Below are positions 10,187 to 18,489 of a stretch of 23,641 bases of DNA, piece by piece (the first letter of the stretch is position 1; every line of letters starts with the position of its first letter). Below the pieces are notes generated by a model that did no database searches, was not told where the DNA came from, and saw only the letters and a program-made list of their open reading frames with translations. The position numbers and the translations under genes were made by a program. The stretch is taken from positions 1 to 23,641 of the forward strand of contig JBLIKA010000048.1 in assembly GCA_047637355.1 (NCBI GenBank). Direction: 5' to 3'. The DNA comes from Glaciecola sp047637355 (GTDB lineage Bacteria; Pseudomonadota; Gammaproteobacteria; Enterobacterales; Alteromonadaceae).

Positions 10187-10223
10187 AAAAAACTCGGTAG
10201 ATAAGGGATTATTACCTACCGAG
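10187..10223 (-). terminator. Intrinsic terminator on the minus strand, upstream of recC
   Basis: CTCGGTAG (10193-10200) and CTACCGAG (10216-10223) form a perfect 8-bp stem around a 15-nt loop. Read on the minus strand the stem is followed at once by six T (10192-10187) and, a few bases later, another T run. This is the form of a rho-independent terminator for transcription running leftward. On the plus strand no T run follows, so it cannot serve the opposite direction. It sits upstream of the proposed recC promoter and no minus-strand gene lies directly before it. It may insulate recCBD or end a short leader or small RNA. Confidence 0.65.
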
Positions 10224-10558
10224 CAAAAGGTGTTCCATGCCAACGCACCACACAAATAATGCAAAGGATGTTAAACGAACACACACAACACGAATTACAT
10301 TGCAAAATTACAGCCAGTTTTTTTTAATCAATAAAATCATAAGGATAAGATAAAAACACTGTAAAACCACCAGCATAATGATGCCTTGTAGTGCAAAAAC
10401 ATTCTTTAATGCACAATAGTAGTGCTGAGTTACTCAGTGTTAAAAGACAGTGTTCAAATGCAGTATTAAAATAACCCATAAACAGCTACACTATTGCCCT
10501 ATAAATCTGCTACCCCCTTTTTGGGTTGTCAACTTAACTAAAATTCAAAGGAAGATTG
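10224..10558. other. Divergent intergenic region between recC and dut
   Basis: About 335 bp without a recognisable gene. It is AT-rich and should contain the dut promoter on the plus strand, but no hexamer pair stands out clearly. Two structures are visible. One is the 13-nt inverted repeat CTGAGT-T-ACTCAG at 10425-10437. The other is a looser pair, GTGCA (10391-10395) and TGCAC (10410-10414). Both lie 120-170 bp upstream of the dut start and could be operator sites. The end of the region has a good Shine-Dalgarno for dut. Confidence 0.5.
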
Positions 10559-11212
10559 ATGTTAACAAGTACTCAACTTAACACCATGCTTAATCTGCAA
10601 GATGGCATGAACAAAAAAGTCAATCCACAATGGTTAACTGCCGGTTATAGCTATTTAAGAGCGGCTATGATCGAATCAGTAGAAGCAATTGAACATCATG
10701 GTTGGAAATGGTGGAAAGCACAAAAATTAGATCTTCCTCAGGTACAAATGGAGTTAGTGGATATATGGCATTTTGCCTTGTCTCACATCATTATTCAGCA
10801 TGACGGCAACATTAATTCAGCCTCAAATGCCATTGCAAACGCACTTTTAGAGTCACATACAGAAGTGACATTTGATGGCAATAAAATTAACTTTAGTGAA
10901 GCAACACTGGTAGAAAATTTAGAACTAATGGCAGGCTTATGCGTTGCTAAACGTTTTGACGTGCCACTGTTTCTAAAAATTGTAGAACAAGCTGAAATGG
11001 ACGCAAACGCTTTGTTTTCTCAATATGTTGGTAAAAACATTTTGAATTTCTTTAGACAAGACCACGGTTACAAAGAAGGGACGTACATTAAAGAGTGGCA
11101 TGGTAAAGAAGATAATGAACATTTGGTCGACGTGTTGGCGGAAACTGATAGTAACGTAAACGACTACGCAGATGCGATATATCAGCAACTTAAAAATAGA
11201 TATCCGAGTTAA
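10559..11212 (+). CDS. Dimeric dUTP diphosphatase (dUTPase-2 family)
   Basis: Hydrolyses dUTP to dUMP and pyrophosphate, keeping uracil out of DNA and supplying dUMP for thymidylate synthesis. The all-alpha NTP pyrophosphatase signature is present: metal-binding ExxE at Glu39 and Glu42 within ESVEAIEHHGWKWWK, and ExxD at Glu65 and Asp68 within ELVDIWHF. The GW-KWWK block after the first motif is typical of dimeric dUTPases, which are unrelated to the trimeric beta-sheet Dut of E. coli. The ATG at 10559 is preferred over the TTG one codon upstream because AAAGGAAG (10547-10554) sits at proper spacing before it. The protein has 217 residues. It is transcribed alone, divergent from recC, and ends before a hairpin terminator. 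A related dNTPase specificity cannot be excluded. Confidence 0.88.
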   Translation: MLTSTQLNTMLNLQDGMNKKVNPQWLTAGYSYLRAAMIESVEAIEHHGWKWWKAQKLDLPQVQMELVDIWHFALSHIIIQHDGNINSASNAIANALLESHTEVTFDGNKINFSEATLVENLELMAGLCVAKRFDVPLFLKIVEQAEMDANALFSQYVGKNILNFFRQDHGYKEGTYIKEWHGKEDNEHLVDVLAETDSNVNDYADAIYQQLKNRYPS

Positions 11213-11233
11213 GGCCGCTAGTCTTTATAAACA

Positions 11234-11267
11234 AAAATGGCTACTTAAAGTAGTAAGTAGCCATTTT
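11234..11267. terminator. Terminator hairpin between convergent dut and acyl-CoA synthetase genes
   Basis: AAAATGGCTACTT (11234-11246) and AAGTAGCCATTTT (11255-11267) form a perfect 13-bp stem with an 8-nt loop. The T-rich arms at both ends give a U-rich tail in both directions (short TTTT on the plus strand, TTTTTG then T-rich on the minus strand), so it probably serves both genes. It lies 22 bp after the dut stop and 120 bp from the end of the opposite gene. Confidence 0.75.
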
Positions 11268-11389
11268 GAAAATAAATGCAGCGAGTGCAACAAATTCGCT
11301 AGCTATCTAGCATGTTAAACCGAGTAGCTGAATATACTCCGACACACTTTATTTATAATCCTCAAACAACACATTCAGTAGTAACAATT

Positions 11390-13075
11390 CTAATCGTTCC
11401 AGACCACGTCTTCTTTATGATCAGTCAATATTATAGACTTGAATTTTTCTTCTATTACGTGACGCTTTACCTTTAACGTTGGCGTTAATAGATCATTCTC
11501 TATGGACCATTCATCCTTAAATATGACAATTCTGTCCAATCGTTGGTGACTTTCAAGCGTGCTATTAACATTAATAAGAGTTTTACGCAGGCTCTCCACA
11601 ATACCCTCTTTATTGTGCTGTCTTGCCTTTTCAGAGAGCACGAGCAACGCAATCGGCTGCGGTAAGTTTGTACCGGTAACACAAACTTGCTCCACAATCG
11701 GGTTTTCCATTAGCTTTGCTTCAATTGGCGCAGGAGCTACATACTTACCTTTCTCTGTTTTAAAAATATCTTTTAATCGGCCAGTAATTGTTACAAAACC
11801 CTCAGAGTCAATTGTGCCTTTATCACCAGTCCGCAAGAAACCGTCATTCGTAAATACACCCGCCGTCTTTTCTGGCTCTTTATAGTAACCTACCATATTG
11901 CATGGAGAGCTCACTTGTATCTCGCCATCCTCAGCAATTCTGACATCAACCCCATCGTATGCTTTTCCTATACAGCCTATTTTATCGACCCTAAATGGAA
12001 CACTACTTGTACCATATGCGCTATTTTCAGTCATACCCCAACCTTCTGAGATATCAATGCCAATGGTATGAAACCACTCAATAGTTGCAGGCGCTAGGGG
12101 GGCGGAACCAGATGCCCATAATCTAGCAGAACCTAAGCCCATTTCGTTCCGGATCTTTTTGGCTATTTTTTTGCCTACTAAAGGAATACTTAGCAGAAAG
12201 CTCAACTTTTTTTGCGGTAATGTAGCTAACACACCCAGCTGAAACTTGGTCCACAAACGCGGAACAGAAATAAATAAAGTAGGCTGACATGCATTTACAT
12301 CTCTTTTAAATGTATCCAAAGACTGGACAAAATATATTTGCATTCGAGAGTAATAGCTAGCAAGTTCAACCAACACTCGTTCAGTAATATGTGCAAGTGG
12401 CAGATAACTTAAAATTCGATCAGCTTCATTTACCGACATCGCGCTTAATGAATTACGCGCAGCCCAGCAAATGGTGTGGTAAGTGTGAACGACGCCTTTA
12501 GGCTGCCCAGTGCTGCCCGACGTATAGATAATTGTCATAATTTCGTTCATATCAGGAAGCGGGTTATCATTCAACGGCTCGACAGCAGTAAACTCTTCCC
12601 AAGCAGTTCCAACGGCACCACGATAAGGAAATCCTACTTTCTCTATACTAGCAGGCACAGCTTCTTCTTGTGATTTGTAATTGTCTAATATACCGACAAA
12701 AATTAACTGGCAGTCGGCATGCTCTAACACATAACTGATCGTCTCTTTACCTGCAGTGGAAAAAATTGGCACAGAAATATGACCTGCCATCATAATTCCT
12801 AAGTCAACAATCATCCAATGCGCGCAATTTTTTGACAAAACAGCTATACGACTGCCCTTTGGATAATCTTTTGCTAACAACGCGGCAGCAACTTTACGTG
12901 CTTCTTTTGCCGTCTCACTCCAAGTAAACGTGAGTTCACCATCACTTGTTGGTTGAGTCATATACAGACTGTCGGGAGTCTCTTGCTCCCATTTATAGAG
13001 CATTGATAAAGGGGACGCCACACTTTCCTGAGGAATCAAATCGGCATTATCTATTGGCATAAACCATCCTGTCAT
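11390..13075 (-). CDS. Long-chain fatty acid-CoA ligase-like AMP-forming acyl-CoA synthetase
   Basis: An ANL-superfamily enzyme that adenylates a carboxylic acid, probably a fatty acid, with ATP and transfers it to CoA. The signature phosphate loop YTSGSTGQPKG is at residues 184-194, the GWGMTE core motif at 345-350, RTGD at 415-418 and the hinge GRLKDIFKTEKGKYVAP at 432-448. The GRLKD-FKT-GKYVAP form is typical of long-chain (ACSL/FadD15-type) enzymes rather than acetyl-CoA synthetase. No transmembrane segment is evident. Two starts are possible: the ATG at 13073-13075, which lacks a clear Shine-Dalgarno, or the ATG five codons later (13058-13060), which has AGGA (13067-13070) 6 nt upstream. 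The longer form is given. The gene stands alone on the minus strand between dld and the convergent dut. The substrate chain length is inferred only. Confidence 0.9.
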   Translation of the reverse strand: MTGWFMPIDNADLIPQESVASPLSMLYKWEQETPDSLYMTQPTSDGELTFTWSETAKEARKVAAALLAKDYPKGSRIAVLSKNCAHWMIVDLGIMMAGHISVPIFSTAGKETISYVLEHADCQLIFVGILDNYKSQEEAVPASIEKVGFPYRGAVGTAWEEFTAVEPLNDNPLPDMNEIMTIIYTSGSTGQPKGVVHTYHTICWAARNSLSAMSVNEADRILSYLPLAHITERVLVELASYYSRMQIYFVQSLDTFKRDVNACQPTLFISVPRLWTKFQLGVLATLPQKKLSFLLSIPLVGKKIAKKIRNEMGLGSARLWASGSAPLAPATIEWFHTIGIDISEGWGMTENSAYGTSSVPFRVDKIGCIGKAYDGVDVRIAEDGEIQVSSPCNMVGYYKEPEKTAGVFTNDGFLRTGDKGTIDSEGFVTITGRLKDIFKTEKGKYVAPAPIEAKLMENPIVEQVCVTGTNLPQPIALLVLSEKARQHNKEGIVESLRKTLINVNSTLESHQRLDRIVIFKDEWSIENDLLTPTLKVKRHVIEEKFKSIILTDHKEDVVWND

Positions 13076-13481
13076 TTACAAGTTATTCACATGTTTATAA
13101 TAATGCGCGATTATTAGGAATATACAACCGATTTTTACATTCGCTATAATCAATTTTTTTCGAAGGGTGGTTTTATTTACAAACATTATTGCCGATGAAA
13201 ATAAAAGTTGTTTTTACTAAAAACAAGCGATTACGACCAGTTAGAAGGGGTCAATTTTATAGGATAACTTGTATGACCAGTATTTTTAGCAACCCATCAT
13301 AACAATGACTTTTACTGCCGGATTCAGAAAAGTGATAGTCTTGAAATAAATGACAATCGATTTTGCTCAAATGATTTGCGTACTCTCTTATTTAACGGAC
13401 TTTAGCAACGTATCTACATTAAATGCTGACTTTTCTCGTCATTTTAACACACAGTAATCACTATCGTGTCTATACAAGTAC
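13076..13481. other. Intergenic region between dld and acyl-CoA synthetase gene
   Basis: About 400 bp with no recognisable coding sequence on either strand and no clear terminator hairpin after dld. It should hold the promoter of the acyl-CoA synthetase gene; AT-rich hexamers such as TATTAT occur near its right edge, but no pair is convincing. Two similar short elements, ACGACCAGT and ATGACCAGT, occur near 13235 and 13274. Their role is unknown. Confidence 0.4.
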
Positions 13482-15269
13482 TTAAAGACAACAAGCACAG
13501 CTGCGCTTAATTTTGTCCATTTTTCCAATCCCAGGGTTAAAGGTGTTTGTCGGATCGAGAAACTCATAGAAAGCTTTTAAATCAGATTCTGCTTCGTACA
13601 GGTGCCCAACATTATGTTCTGCTGGATACTTAGCCCCTCGGCTATTCAAAAGAGCTAGCATTTGCTTTTTTACTTTTTGCGCATCGACTCCCTTTTTCAG
13701 AATATAATCCTGATGAAAAACATAGCAAAAAAAGTGACCATAGTAGAGCCTCTTATCAATCTGTTTAATCAATTCTTCTGGTAATTTTTCAAGCCAATCA
13801 ATTTCATTTCTTGGCAACGCAATATCCAAGGCTAAAATATCACCAACGTGTTTTGCATGCATTGTGTGGTAACGAATCGCGGCTCCTGCAGCAGCGAAAC
13901 GATGCAAATAAGCGCGTTTTGCCTCATTCGCATCACACACAATGAAGCTGCCTGTTTTTGATTTACTAAAAAATTCTAACAAGAAATTTTCAGCTTCTGC
14001 AATTCCCTCATTACTCATCTTTAGAATAAGGTGATGCTCGTAATCTTGACGATACTTAAGTAAGCGCCGCGGAATATGCTGTGGAAAGAAGCGACTCACA
14101 CCCTGCATGCACTTATCAGTCAATGCCTTCGGTAACCACTTCACCTTATTCAGCAAGGCATCAACACGTCCTTTGATAGAAAATAAACGAGGTAATTGAT
14201 CGGTTCCTAGGTGCAGTACGCTTAAAAATGTATCTTTGCCATATTTTTGTGAAATATCAAAAATATCTCGGTGCATGTACTCACCCACTTCAGGCATATT
14301 AGTTAGCCCTGACAGCATTTGTACTCTAAGTTGTGCTAATTCTTTGGTATCATTTGTTCCGATATAGAAGGTTTGTTCGCGCTTTGCAACCGGATAAGTA
14401 TCTAGACGAACCGCAAATATCGCTAGCTTTCCAGCGCAGCCACTTGACTCATAGAGACGCCGTTTGTCAGCATTAAATCGACTAGGTGAATTCGCATTAA
14501 CGTCTCTAATACGCGCTATATATTCTTTGTCCGATGCCATTTTATGGCTATGAGGAACCGCTTTATTTACAAAATCCCCTCGCTGCAAATTGGTCAAGAT
14601 AGATTCAGGACAATCGCCAAGTTCAATTCCTAAGTGATTAACCAGTATCAATTCACCATGCTCATTCACTTGCGCATATATTGAAAGTTCGGTAAAAGCG
14701 GGGCCACGTTTAACTAAAGCTCCGCCGGAATTATTTGCTACGCCCCCGACAATCGATGCACCTAAACAAGAGGAACCTATAACAGAATGAGGAGCGCGAC
14801 CTATGGCAGCTAGCTGTTTTTCCAGTTGATGTAACGTGGCTCCAGGAAGACTGATAACTTGCTCTCCCTCATTAATTAGAAAGAGCTTATCAATTGCTAA
14901 TGTGTTGATAACAATAACGGCCCTATCGTAGTCATCGCCGCACGGAGTTGAACCTTCAGTTAACCCAGTATTGGCCGCTTGCATAACAATAATAGTGTTG
15001 GCTTTTACGCAAATTTGTAGACTTTGCCACAATTGCAATAATGTTTCAGGAAATATAACCGCCAGTGCGCTGCCGCCACCAGACCGCCATCCTTTTCTGA
15101 AATGCGCGTTGCTTTTGGGATCGGCTTTAATGTTTTTTTCAGATAATATGCTGGTCAAATCAGCCAAAACAATGTCATCACTCAAGCGCGTTTCTCGGCG
15201 ATTATTGACGTTGGCTGAAAAGGCATATTTATCGGCGTGCATAGCAGCTTTACTCCATTTATCATACAT
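13482..15269 (-). CDS. dld: Respiratory FAD-dependent D-lactate dehydrogenase Dld
   Basis: A peripheral inner-membrane flavoenzyme that oxidises D-lactate to pyruvate and passes electrons to the quinone pool. Similarity to E. coli Dld is strong along the whole length: FRKGWRSGGGSALAVIFP, MQAANTGLTEGSTP (from about residue 96), SVIGSSCLGASIVGG and NNSGGALVKRGPA in the FAD-binding domain. Later come YESSGCAGKLAIFAVRLDTY, GEYMHRDIFDISQKYGKDTF, HRFAAAGAAIRYH, YGHFFCYVFHQDYILKKGVD and RGAKYPAEHNVGHLY, with DPTNTFNPGIGK near the end. At 595 residues it is slightly longer than the E. coli enzyme (571), mostly through about 25 extra N-terminal residues. The ATG at 15267-15269 is preceded by an AAGAAGA ribosome binding site. 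The C-terminus is unusual: it ends in SCACCL. It lies 75 nt downstream of the RNase J-like gene on the same strand and may share its transcript. Confidence 0.95.
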   Translation of the reverse strand: MYDKWSKAAMHADKYAFSANVNNRRETRLSDDIVLADLTSILSEKNIKADPKSNAHFRKGWRSGGGSALAVIFPETLLQLWQSLQICVKANTIIVMQAANTGLTEGSTPCGDDYDRAVIVINTLAIDKLFLINEGEQVISLPGATLHQLEKQLAAIGRAPHSVIGSSCLGASIVGGVANNSGGALVKRGPAFTELSIYAQVNEHGELILVNHLGIELGDCPESILTNLQRGDFVNKAVPHSHKMASDKEYIARIRDVNANSPSRFNADKRRLYESSGCAGKLAIFAVRLDTYPVAKREQTFYIGTNDTKELAQLRVQMLSGLTNMPEVGEYMHRDIFDISQKYGKDTFLSVLHLGTDQLPRLFSIKGRVDALLNKVKWLPKALTDKCMQGVSRFFPQHIPRRLLKYRQDYEHHLILKMSNEGIAEAENFLLEFFSKSKTGSFIVCDANEAKRAYLHRFAAAGAAIRYHTMHAKHVGDILALDIALPRNEIDWLEKLPEELIKQIDKRLYYGHFFCYVFHQDYILKKGVDAQKVKKQMLALLNSRGAKYPAEHNVGHLYEAESDLKAFYEFLDPTNTFNPGIGKMDKIKRSCACCL

Positions 15270-15344
15270 TTCTTCTTTTGAGCATACCTGCGTAGCTCAA
15301 AACTTAATACACCAACTTATTCTCATCGCAAATATTCAACAATA

Positions 15345-16742
15345 TCAAGGTTTGATTGATTTGTTCACCTCAGTTATATCTATTCTGCCGACTTTAACTG
15401 CATTTTTAATTAATTTAATAGATGGTGCTAATTGAAATAGGTCCCCATTCAATCCAACAAGTTGCTGTTGAACGCCCTGCTTTTTAGCTATTAACGCATT
15501 TGCTCGAAGATGCTCAGGCTCACCATGCACAGGAATAGCAACTTTCGGAGAAACCCACTCATACATATCACTCAAGTCATGTTCATTCGGATGACCTGAC
15601 GCATGTATTGTATATTTAGCTTGTGCTGATTGTATAACGATAAGGCCTTTTGTTTTGAGGTTTTCGACCATCTTATCAATCGCTTTTTCATTTCCGGGAA
15701 TTGTAATTGAACTAAAAATCACCGTGTCACCTAATTCTACTTCGCAATCTGGGTGAGAATCCCCAGCCAGTCTACCCAAGGCTGCTCTCGGCTCTCCTTG
15801 ACTGCCTGTTGCAACAATGAGTACTTCATGTTTTGGTAAATAACCAATATCTCGTCGATGAGAAATTTTCAGTTCATCCGGCCAATAGCCTGTCGTACGG
15901 GCAATACTGTACATATTTTCGAGTGAGCGTCCCAACAAGGTCATGTATCGCCCAGTCTCTGCTGCGACTCTGGCTAAACTAATTAGGCGAGCCACATTAC
16001 TACCAAAACAAGTAACAATAGCGCGTCCCTTGCACTCTTTAACGGTCCGCAACAACCCTAATTCACAATCGCCTTCCGACAATGAATAGCCTGGACGTAA
16101 CGCATTGGTGGAGTCACACACCATTGCTGTTGGTTTTAACTTAGCAAGTTGCTTAAAAGGTCTGGCGTCAAAAGGCTGATCAGTTATTGGATTAAAATCT
16201 ATTTTCCAGTCGCCGGTATGAAAAATAGAACCAACCGAGGTTTGAATGAACAACGCCTGCGCATCCGGTAGCGAGTGCGTTATAGATAACCACGTTATCG
16301 TGAATGGCCCGATATCAATTGTGCTTCCGGGTTCAACAATAATAATTTTAACAAGCGCAGCAATTTCGGTCATATAAAGTTTTCGCCGCAGTACTTCGGC
16401 AGTAAACTTTGTTGTGTAAATCGGGCATTTGAATTTGTTCCACAATGCCGGCAATGCCCCTACATGATCCTCGTGCGCATGAGTGATAATAATGCCACAC
16501 AAACTCTCTTGCCTATTTTCAATAAACACCGGATCAGGCGCAACCATATCAACGAGCTTAGCAGAAGGGTTTTGGTCATCTAATCTATCTAACGGTGATC
16601 TGAAAGTAACTCCACAATCAACCATGAGCCAATTATTATTATGACCGTATAAATTCATATTCATTCCTATCTCGCCAGTCCCTCCCAAGGGTAGGAAAAA
16701 TAAGTCTTTGTTCGACGGCCGAATAGTTCGAAAGTAGTTAAT
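15345..16742 (-). CDS. RNase J-like metallo-beta-lactamase ribonuclease, probable ATT start
   Basis: A metallo-beta-lactamase/beta-CASP hydrolase of the RNase J family, presumably acting on RNA in the cytoplasm. Counting from the proposed start, the zinc motif THAHEDH is at about residues 87-93. Also visible are TWLSITHSLPDA, FHTGDWKID, the beta-CASP VTCFGSNVARL, the ATGSQGEPRAAL block, HASGHPNEHDL and PVHGEPEHL. It is shorter than Bacillus RNase J (555) and lacks its C-terminal domain. The first conventional start is a TTG at 16688, directly at GGTGEIG. That would cut off the first strand (LFFLPLGG), which is encoded in frame upstream. The frame is open back to a TAA at 16761-16763 and contains no ATG, GTG or TTG before 16688. 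An ATT at 16740-16742 has GAGG (16748-16751) 5 nt upstream, giving 465 residues, and is chosen here. The exact start is inferred. Confidence 0.85.
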   Translation of the reverse strand: MNYFRTIRPSNKDLFFLPLGGTGEIGMNMNLYGHNNNWLMVDCGVTFRSPLDRLDDQNPSAKLVDMVAPDPVFIENRQESLCGIIITHAHEDHVGALPALWNKFKCPIYTTKFTAEVLRRKLYMTEIAALVKIIIVEPGSTIDIGPFTITWLSITHSLPDAQALFIQTSVGSIFHTGDWKIDFNPITDQPFDARPFKQLAKLKPTAMVCDSTNALRPGYSLSEGDCELGLLRTVKECKGRAIVTCFGSNVARLISLARVAAETGRYMTLLGRSLENMYSIARTTGYWPDELKISHRRDIGYLPKHEVLIVATGSQGEPRAALGRLAGDSHPDCEVELGDTVIFSSITIPGNEKAIDKMVENLKTKGLIVIQSAQAKYTIHASGHPNEHDLSDMYEWVSPKVAIPVHGEPEHLRANALIAKKQGVQQQLVGLNGDLFQLAPSIKLIKNAVKVGRIDITEVNKSIKP

Positions 16743-16762
16743 GGTGACCTCGCGTACAGATT

Positions 16763-16776
16763 ATGAAAATTTTCAT
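16763..16776. promoter_or_regulatory. 14-bp perfect palindrome in a divergent promoter region
   Basis: ATGAAAATTTTCAT reads the same on both strands and lies about 20 bp upstream of the proposed ATT start of the RNase J-like gene. It sits in the 166-bp gap shared with the divergent lipoprotein gene. Two smaller inverted repeats follow: AAGTT-T-AACTT at 16793-16803 and TTTAC-G-GTAAA at 16815-16825. They could be operator sites, but AT-rich palindromes of this size also occur by chance. Confidence 0.3.
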
Positions 16777-16908
16777 TAAATTTATATTACAAAAGTTTAA
16801 CTTAAAAACAGTGATTTACGGTAAACCGATCAAAAAAAATTAAAGTATTTATTTGTGTAGCTTAAAAGTTGAAAAAACGCCGTTACTAAAAATGAAAAAG
16901 GAACTATC

Positions 16909-18318
16909 ATGAAAACTACACCACAAGTTAAATTACTGATACCTGTTATATGCTCAGCATTCTTATTGTCTGGATGTTGGTTAGATGATGATGACGACGA
17001 AGTCGTCGAACTTGCGCCACCACCTGTTGTAATCGTTGCAAATGCAAATGTAAGAGTTGTGCATGCATCACCTGACGCACCGACCGTCGATATTATTTTA
17101 GATGGCACACCGGTGAGCTCTAAATTAGATATCGATTATCAAGATGCCTCTGCTTGGGTTGAAATTCCTGCCAGCACTTACGATATTGCTGTAGAAGCTA
17201 ATCTGCCAGGGGATGATGCAAACGTATTAGCATTATCAGCAACACTCGCTGGTGACCAAACGTATACTATTCTCGCCATTGGTTCTGTTGCACAGGGCAC
17301 GCTTGAAGCGTTGTTAGTCGAAAACACATTGACTGCTGTTACTGACGGTAACGTCCGAGCTCAAGTCGTACACGCCGCACCCAATGCACCCGAAGTTGAC
17401 GTATACGTAACTGCTCCAGATACCGTATTGTCAACAGAACAGCCACTTGCAACACTTGCCTATAGAGCGTTTACAGGTCAGGTTGAAGTCCCTGCTGGTG
17501 ACTACCAAATTAGGATTACGCCAGCGGGTTCAACAACAGTCGTGTTTGATTCTGGTACGCTTTCACTAGAAGCTGGCTCAGATTTATTAATTTCAGCCAC
17601 ACAAAATGTGGTAACAGGTTCATCTCCAGTATCACTAGTAATAGCGACGGGAGCTGGTTCAGCAACATTATTAGACAAAGACACTCCAGCTGAAATTCGA
17701 GCTGTACACGGTGTCGCTGATGCGCCTGCGGTAGATATTATTGCAAATAACGCATTAACGCTTTTTGACGGAGCTGCGTTCAAAGGCGCAACAGGTTACA
17801 TCGAAGTTGCTGCCGGTGATTATCTTATTGATGTCGCCGCTGACGCTGATAACACTGTTGTTGTAATAGATGATGCTCCTATTTCGTTAACAGCTGGAAT
17901 GCGTTACACAGCAATCGCTAATAACACCCTTGAGAATATTGACTTAGACTTGATCATTGATACACCTCGAAAGATCGCTACAGCTGTTCAAGTTCGAATT
18001 TTTCATGCCTCACAAGCAACTCCTAATGTTGATATATATGTAACGGCGGATGGAGAAATTGCAAATGTTTCGCCAGCATTTTCGGATGTACCTTATGCAA
18101 CAGGTGCATTAGCGGAGACTGGATATGTGCAATTACCTGCGGGAGATTACGTTGTCACGGTAACTCCAACGGGTACAAAGACCGAAGCTATTGAAACGGG
18201 TGTTTTATCTCTTGTCGCTGGTGAGATATATACGGCCTTTGCAGTTGATGGTGATATGGAAGGTGATGCACCACAACTGATCCTGCTAGATGGCTTTGTT
18301 ACCCCAGTATCAGAGTAA
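16909..18318 (+). CDS. DUF4397-repeat lipoprotein
   Basis: A secreted lipoprotein of unknown function. A type II signal peptide ends in the lipobox LLSGC with the lipidated Cys at residue 23. Trp at +2 predicts outer-membrane rather than inner-membrane retention. An acidic linker (DDDDDE) and a proline stretch follow. The rest is four DUF4397-type beta-sandwich repeats at about residues 48-142, 149-247, 262-350 and 361-462, opening with VRVVHASPDAPTVDI, VRAQVVHAAPNAPEVDV, IRAVHGVADAPAVDI and VRIFHASQATPNVDI. Repeats 2 and 4 share VYVTA/IYVTA and an ITPAG/VTPTG turn, whereas 1 and 3 share a shorter DII strand, giving an A-B-A-B pattern. The protein is very acidic and poor in cysteine. AAGGA at 16898-16902 is a good ribosome binding site. 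It is divergent from the RNase J-like gene and transcribed alone. A surface or adhesion role is possible but unsupported. Confidence 0.92.
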   Translation: MKTTPQVKLLIPVICSAFLLSGCWLDDDDDEVVELAPPPVVIVANANVRVVHASPDAPTVDIILDGTPVSSKLDIDYQDASAWVEIPASTYDIAVEANLPGDDANVLALSATLAGDQTYTILAIGSVAQGTLEALLVENTLTAVTDGNVRAQVVHAAPNAPEVDVYVTAPDTVLSTEQPLATLAYRAFTGQVEVPAGDYQIRITPAGSTTVVFDSGTLSLEAGSDLLISATQNVVTGSSPVSLVIATGAGSATLLDKDTPAEIRAVHGVADAPAVDIIANNALTLFDGAAFKGATGYIEVAAGDYLIDVAADADNTVVVIDDAPISLTAGMRYTAIANNTLENIDLDLIIDTPRKIATAVQVRIFHASQATPNVDIYVTADGEIANVSPAFSDVPYATGALAETGYVQLPAGDYVVTVTPTGTKTEAIETGVLSLVAGEIYTAFAVDGDMEGDAPQLILLDGFVTPVSE

Positions 18319-18364
18319 ACATTTTTTTACCCCTATAGTTAACGTATGTTGACTCCTGGCATCT

Positions 18365-18394
18365 AAAGCTGAGCGTGTTGCTCAGCTTTTTTTT
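18365..18394 (+). terminator. Intrinsic terminator of the DUF4397 lipoprotein gene
   Basis: AAAGCTGAGC (18365-18374) and GCTCAGCTTT (18380-18389) form a perfect 10-bp stem around GTGTT. The T run continues to 18394. It lies 46 bp after the lipoprotein stop and separates this gene from the two-component operon. Confidence 0.92.
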
Positions 18395-18464
18395 GCTCAA
18401 TAAGGGGCTGATTGTTTTGACACTTTATACATTTACTGTAAATAAACAGCATTCATTATAAAAC

Positions 18465-18481
18465 CTTAAGCATCACTTAAG
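18465..18481 (+). promoter_or_regulatory. PmrA/QseB-type response regulator box
   Basis: CTTAAG (18465-18470), five bases, CTTAAG (18476-18481): two identical half-sites with an 11-bp period, one helical turn. This matches the published PmrA box (YTTAAK-N5-YTTAAK) and the related QseB site (CTTAA-N6-CTTAA). It covers the position expected for a -35 element relative to TATAAT at 18490-18495, the usual place for an activating OmpR-family regulator. It lies 47 bp upstream of a response regulator gene of that same family, which suggests autoregulation of the operon. Confidence 0.75.
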
Positions 18482-18489
18482 TATTCAGT

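Noticed and set aside
11298..11311. GCTAG-CTAT-CTAGC hairpin
   Set aside because: Only a 5-bp stem with no U tract; the 13-bp hairpin at 11234-11267 already explains termination.
14971..15435. 154-residue open frame opposite dld and the RNase J-like gene
   Set aside because: It lies antisense to two well-supported genes and shows no family pattern; a shadow frame.
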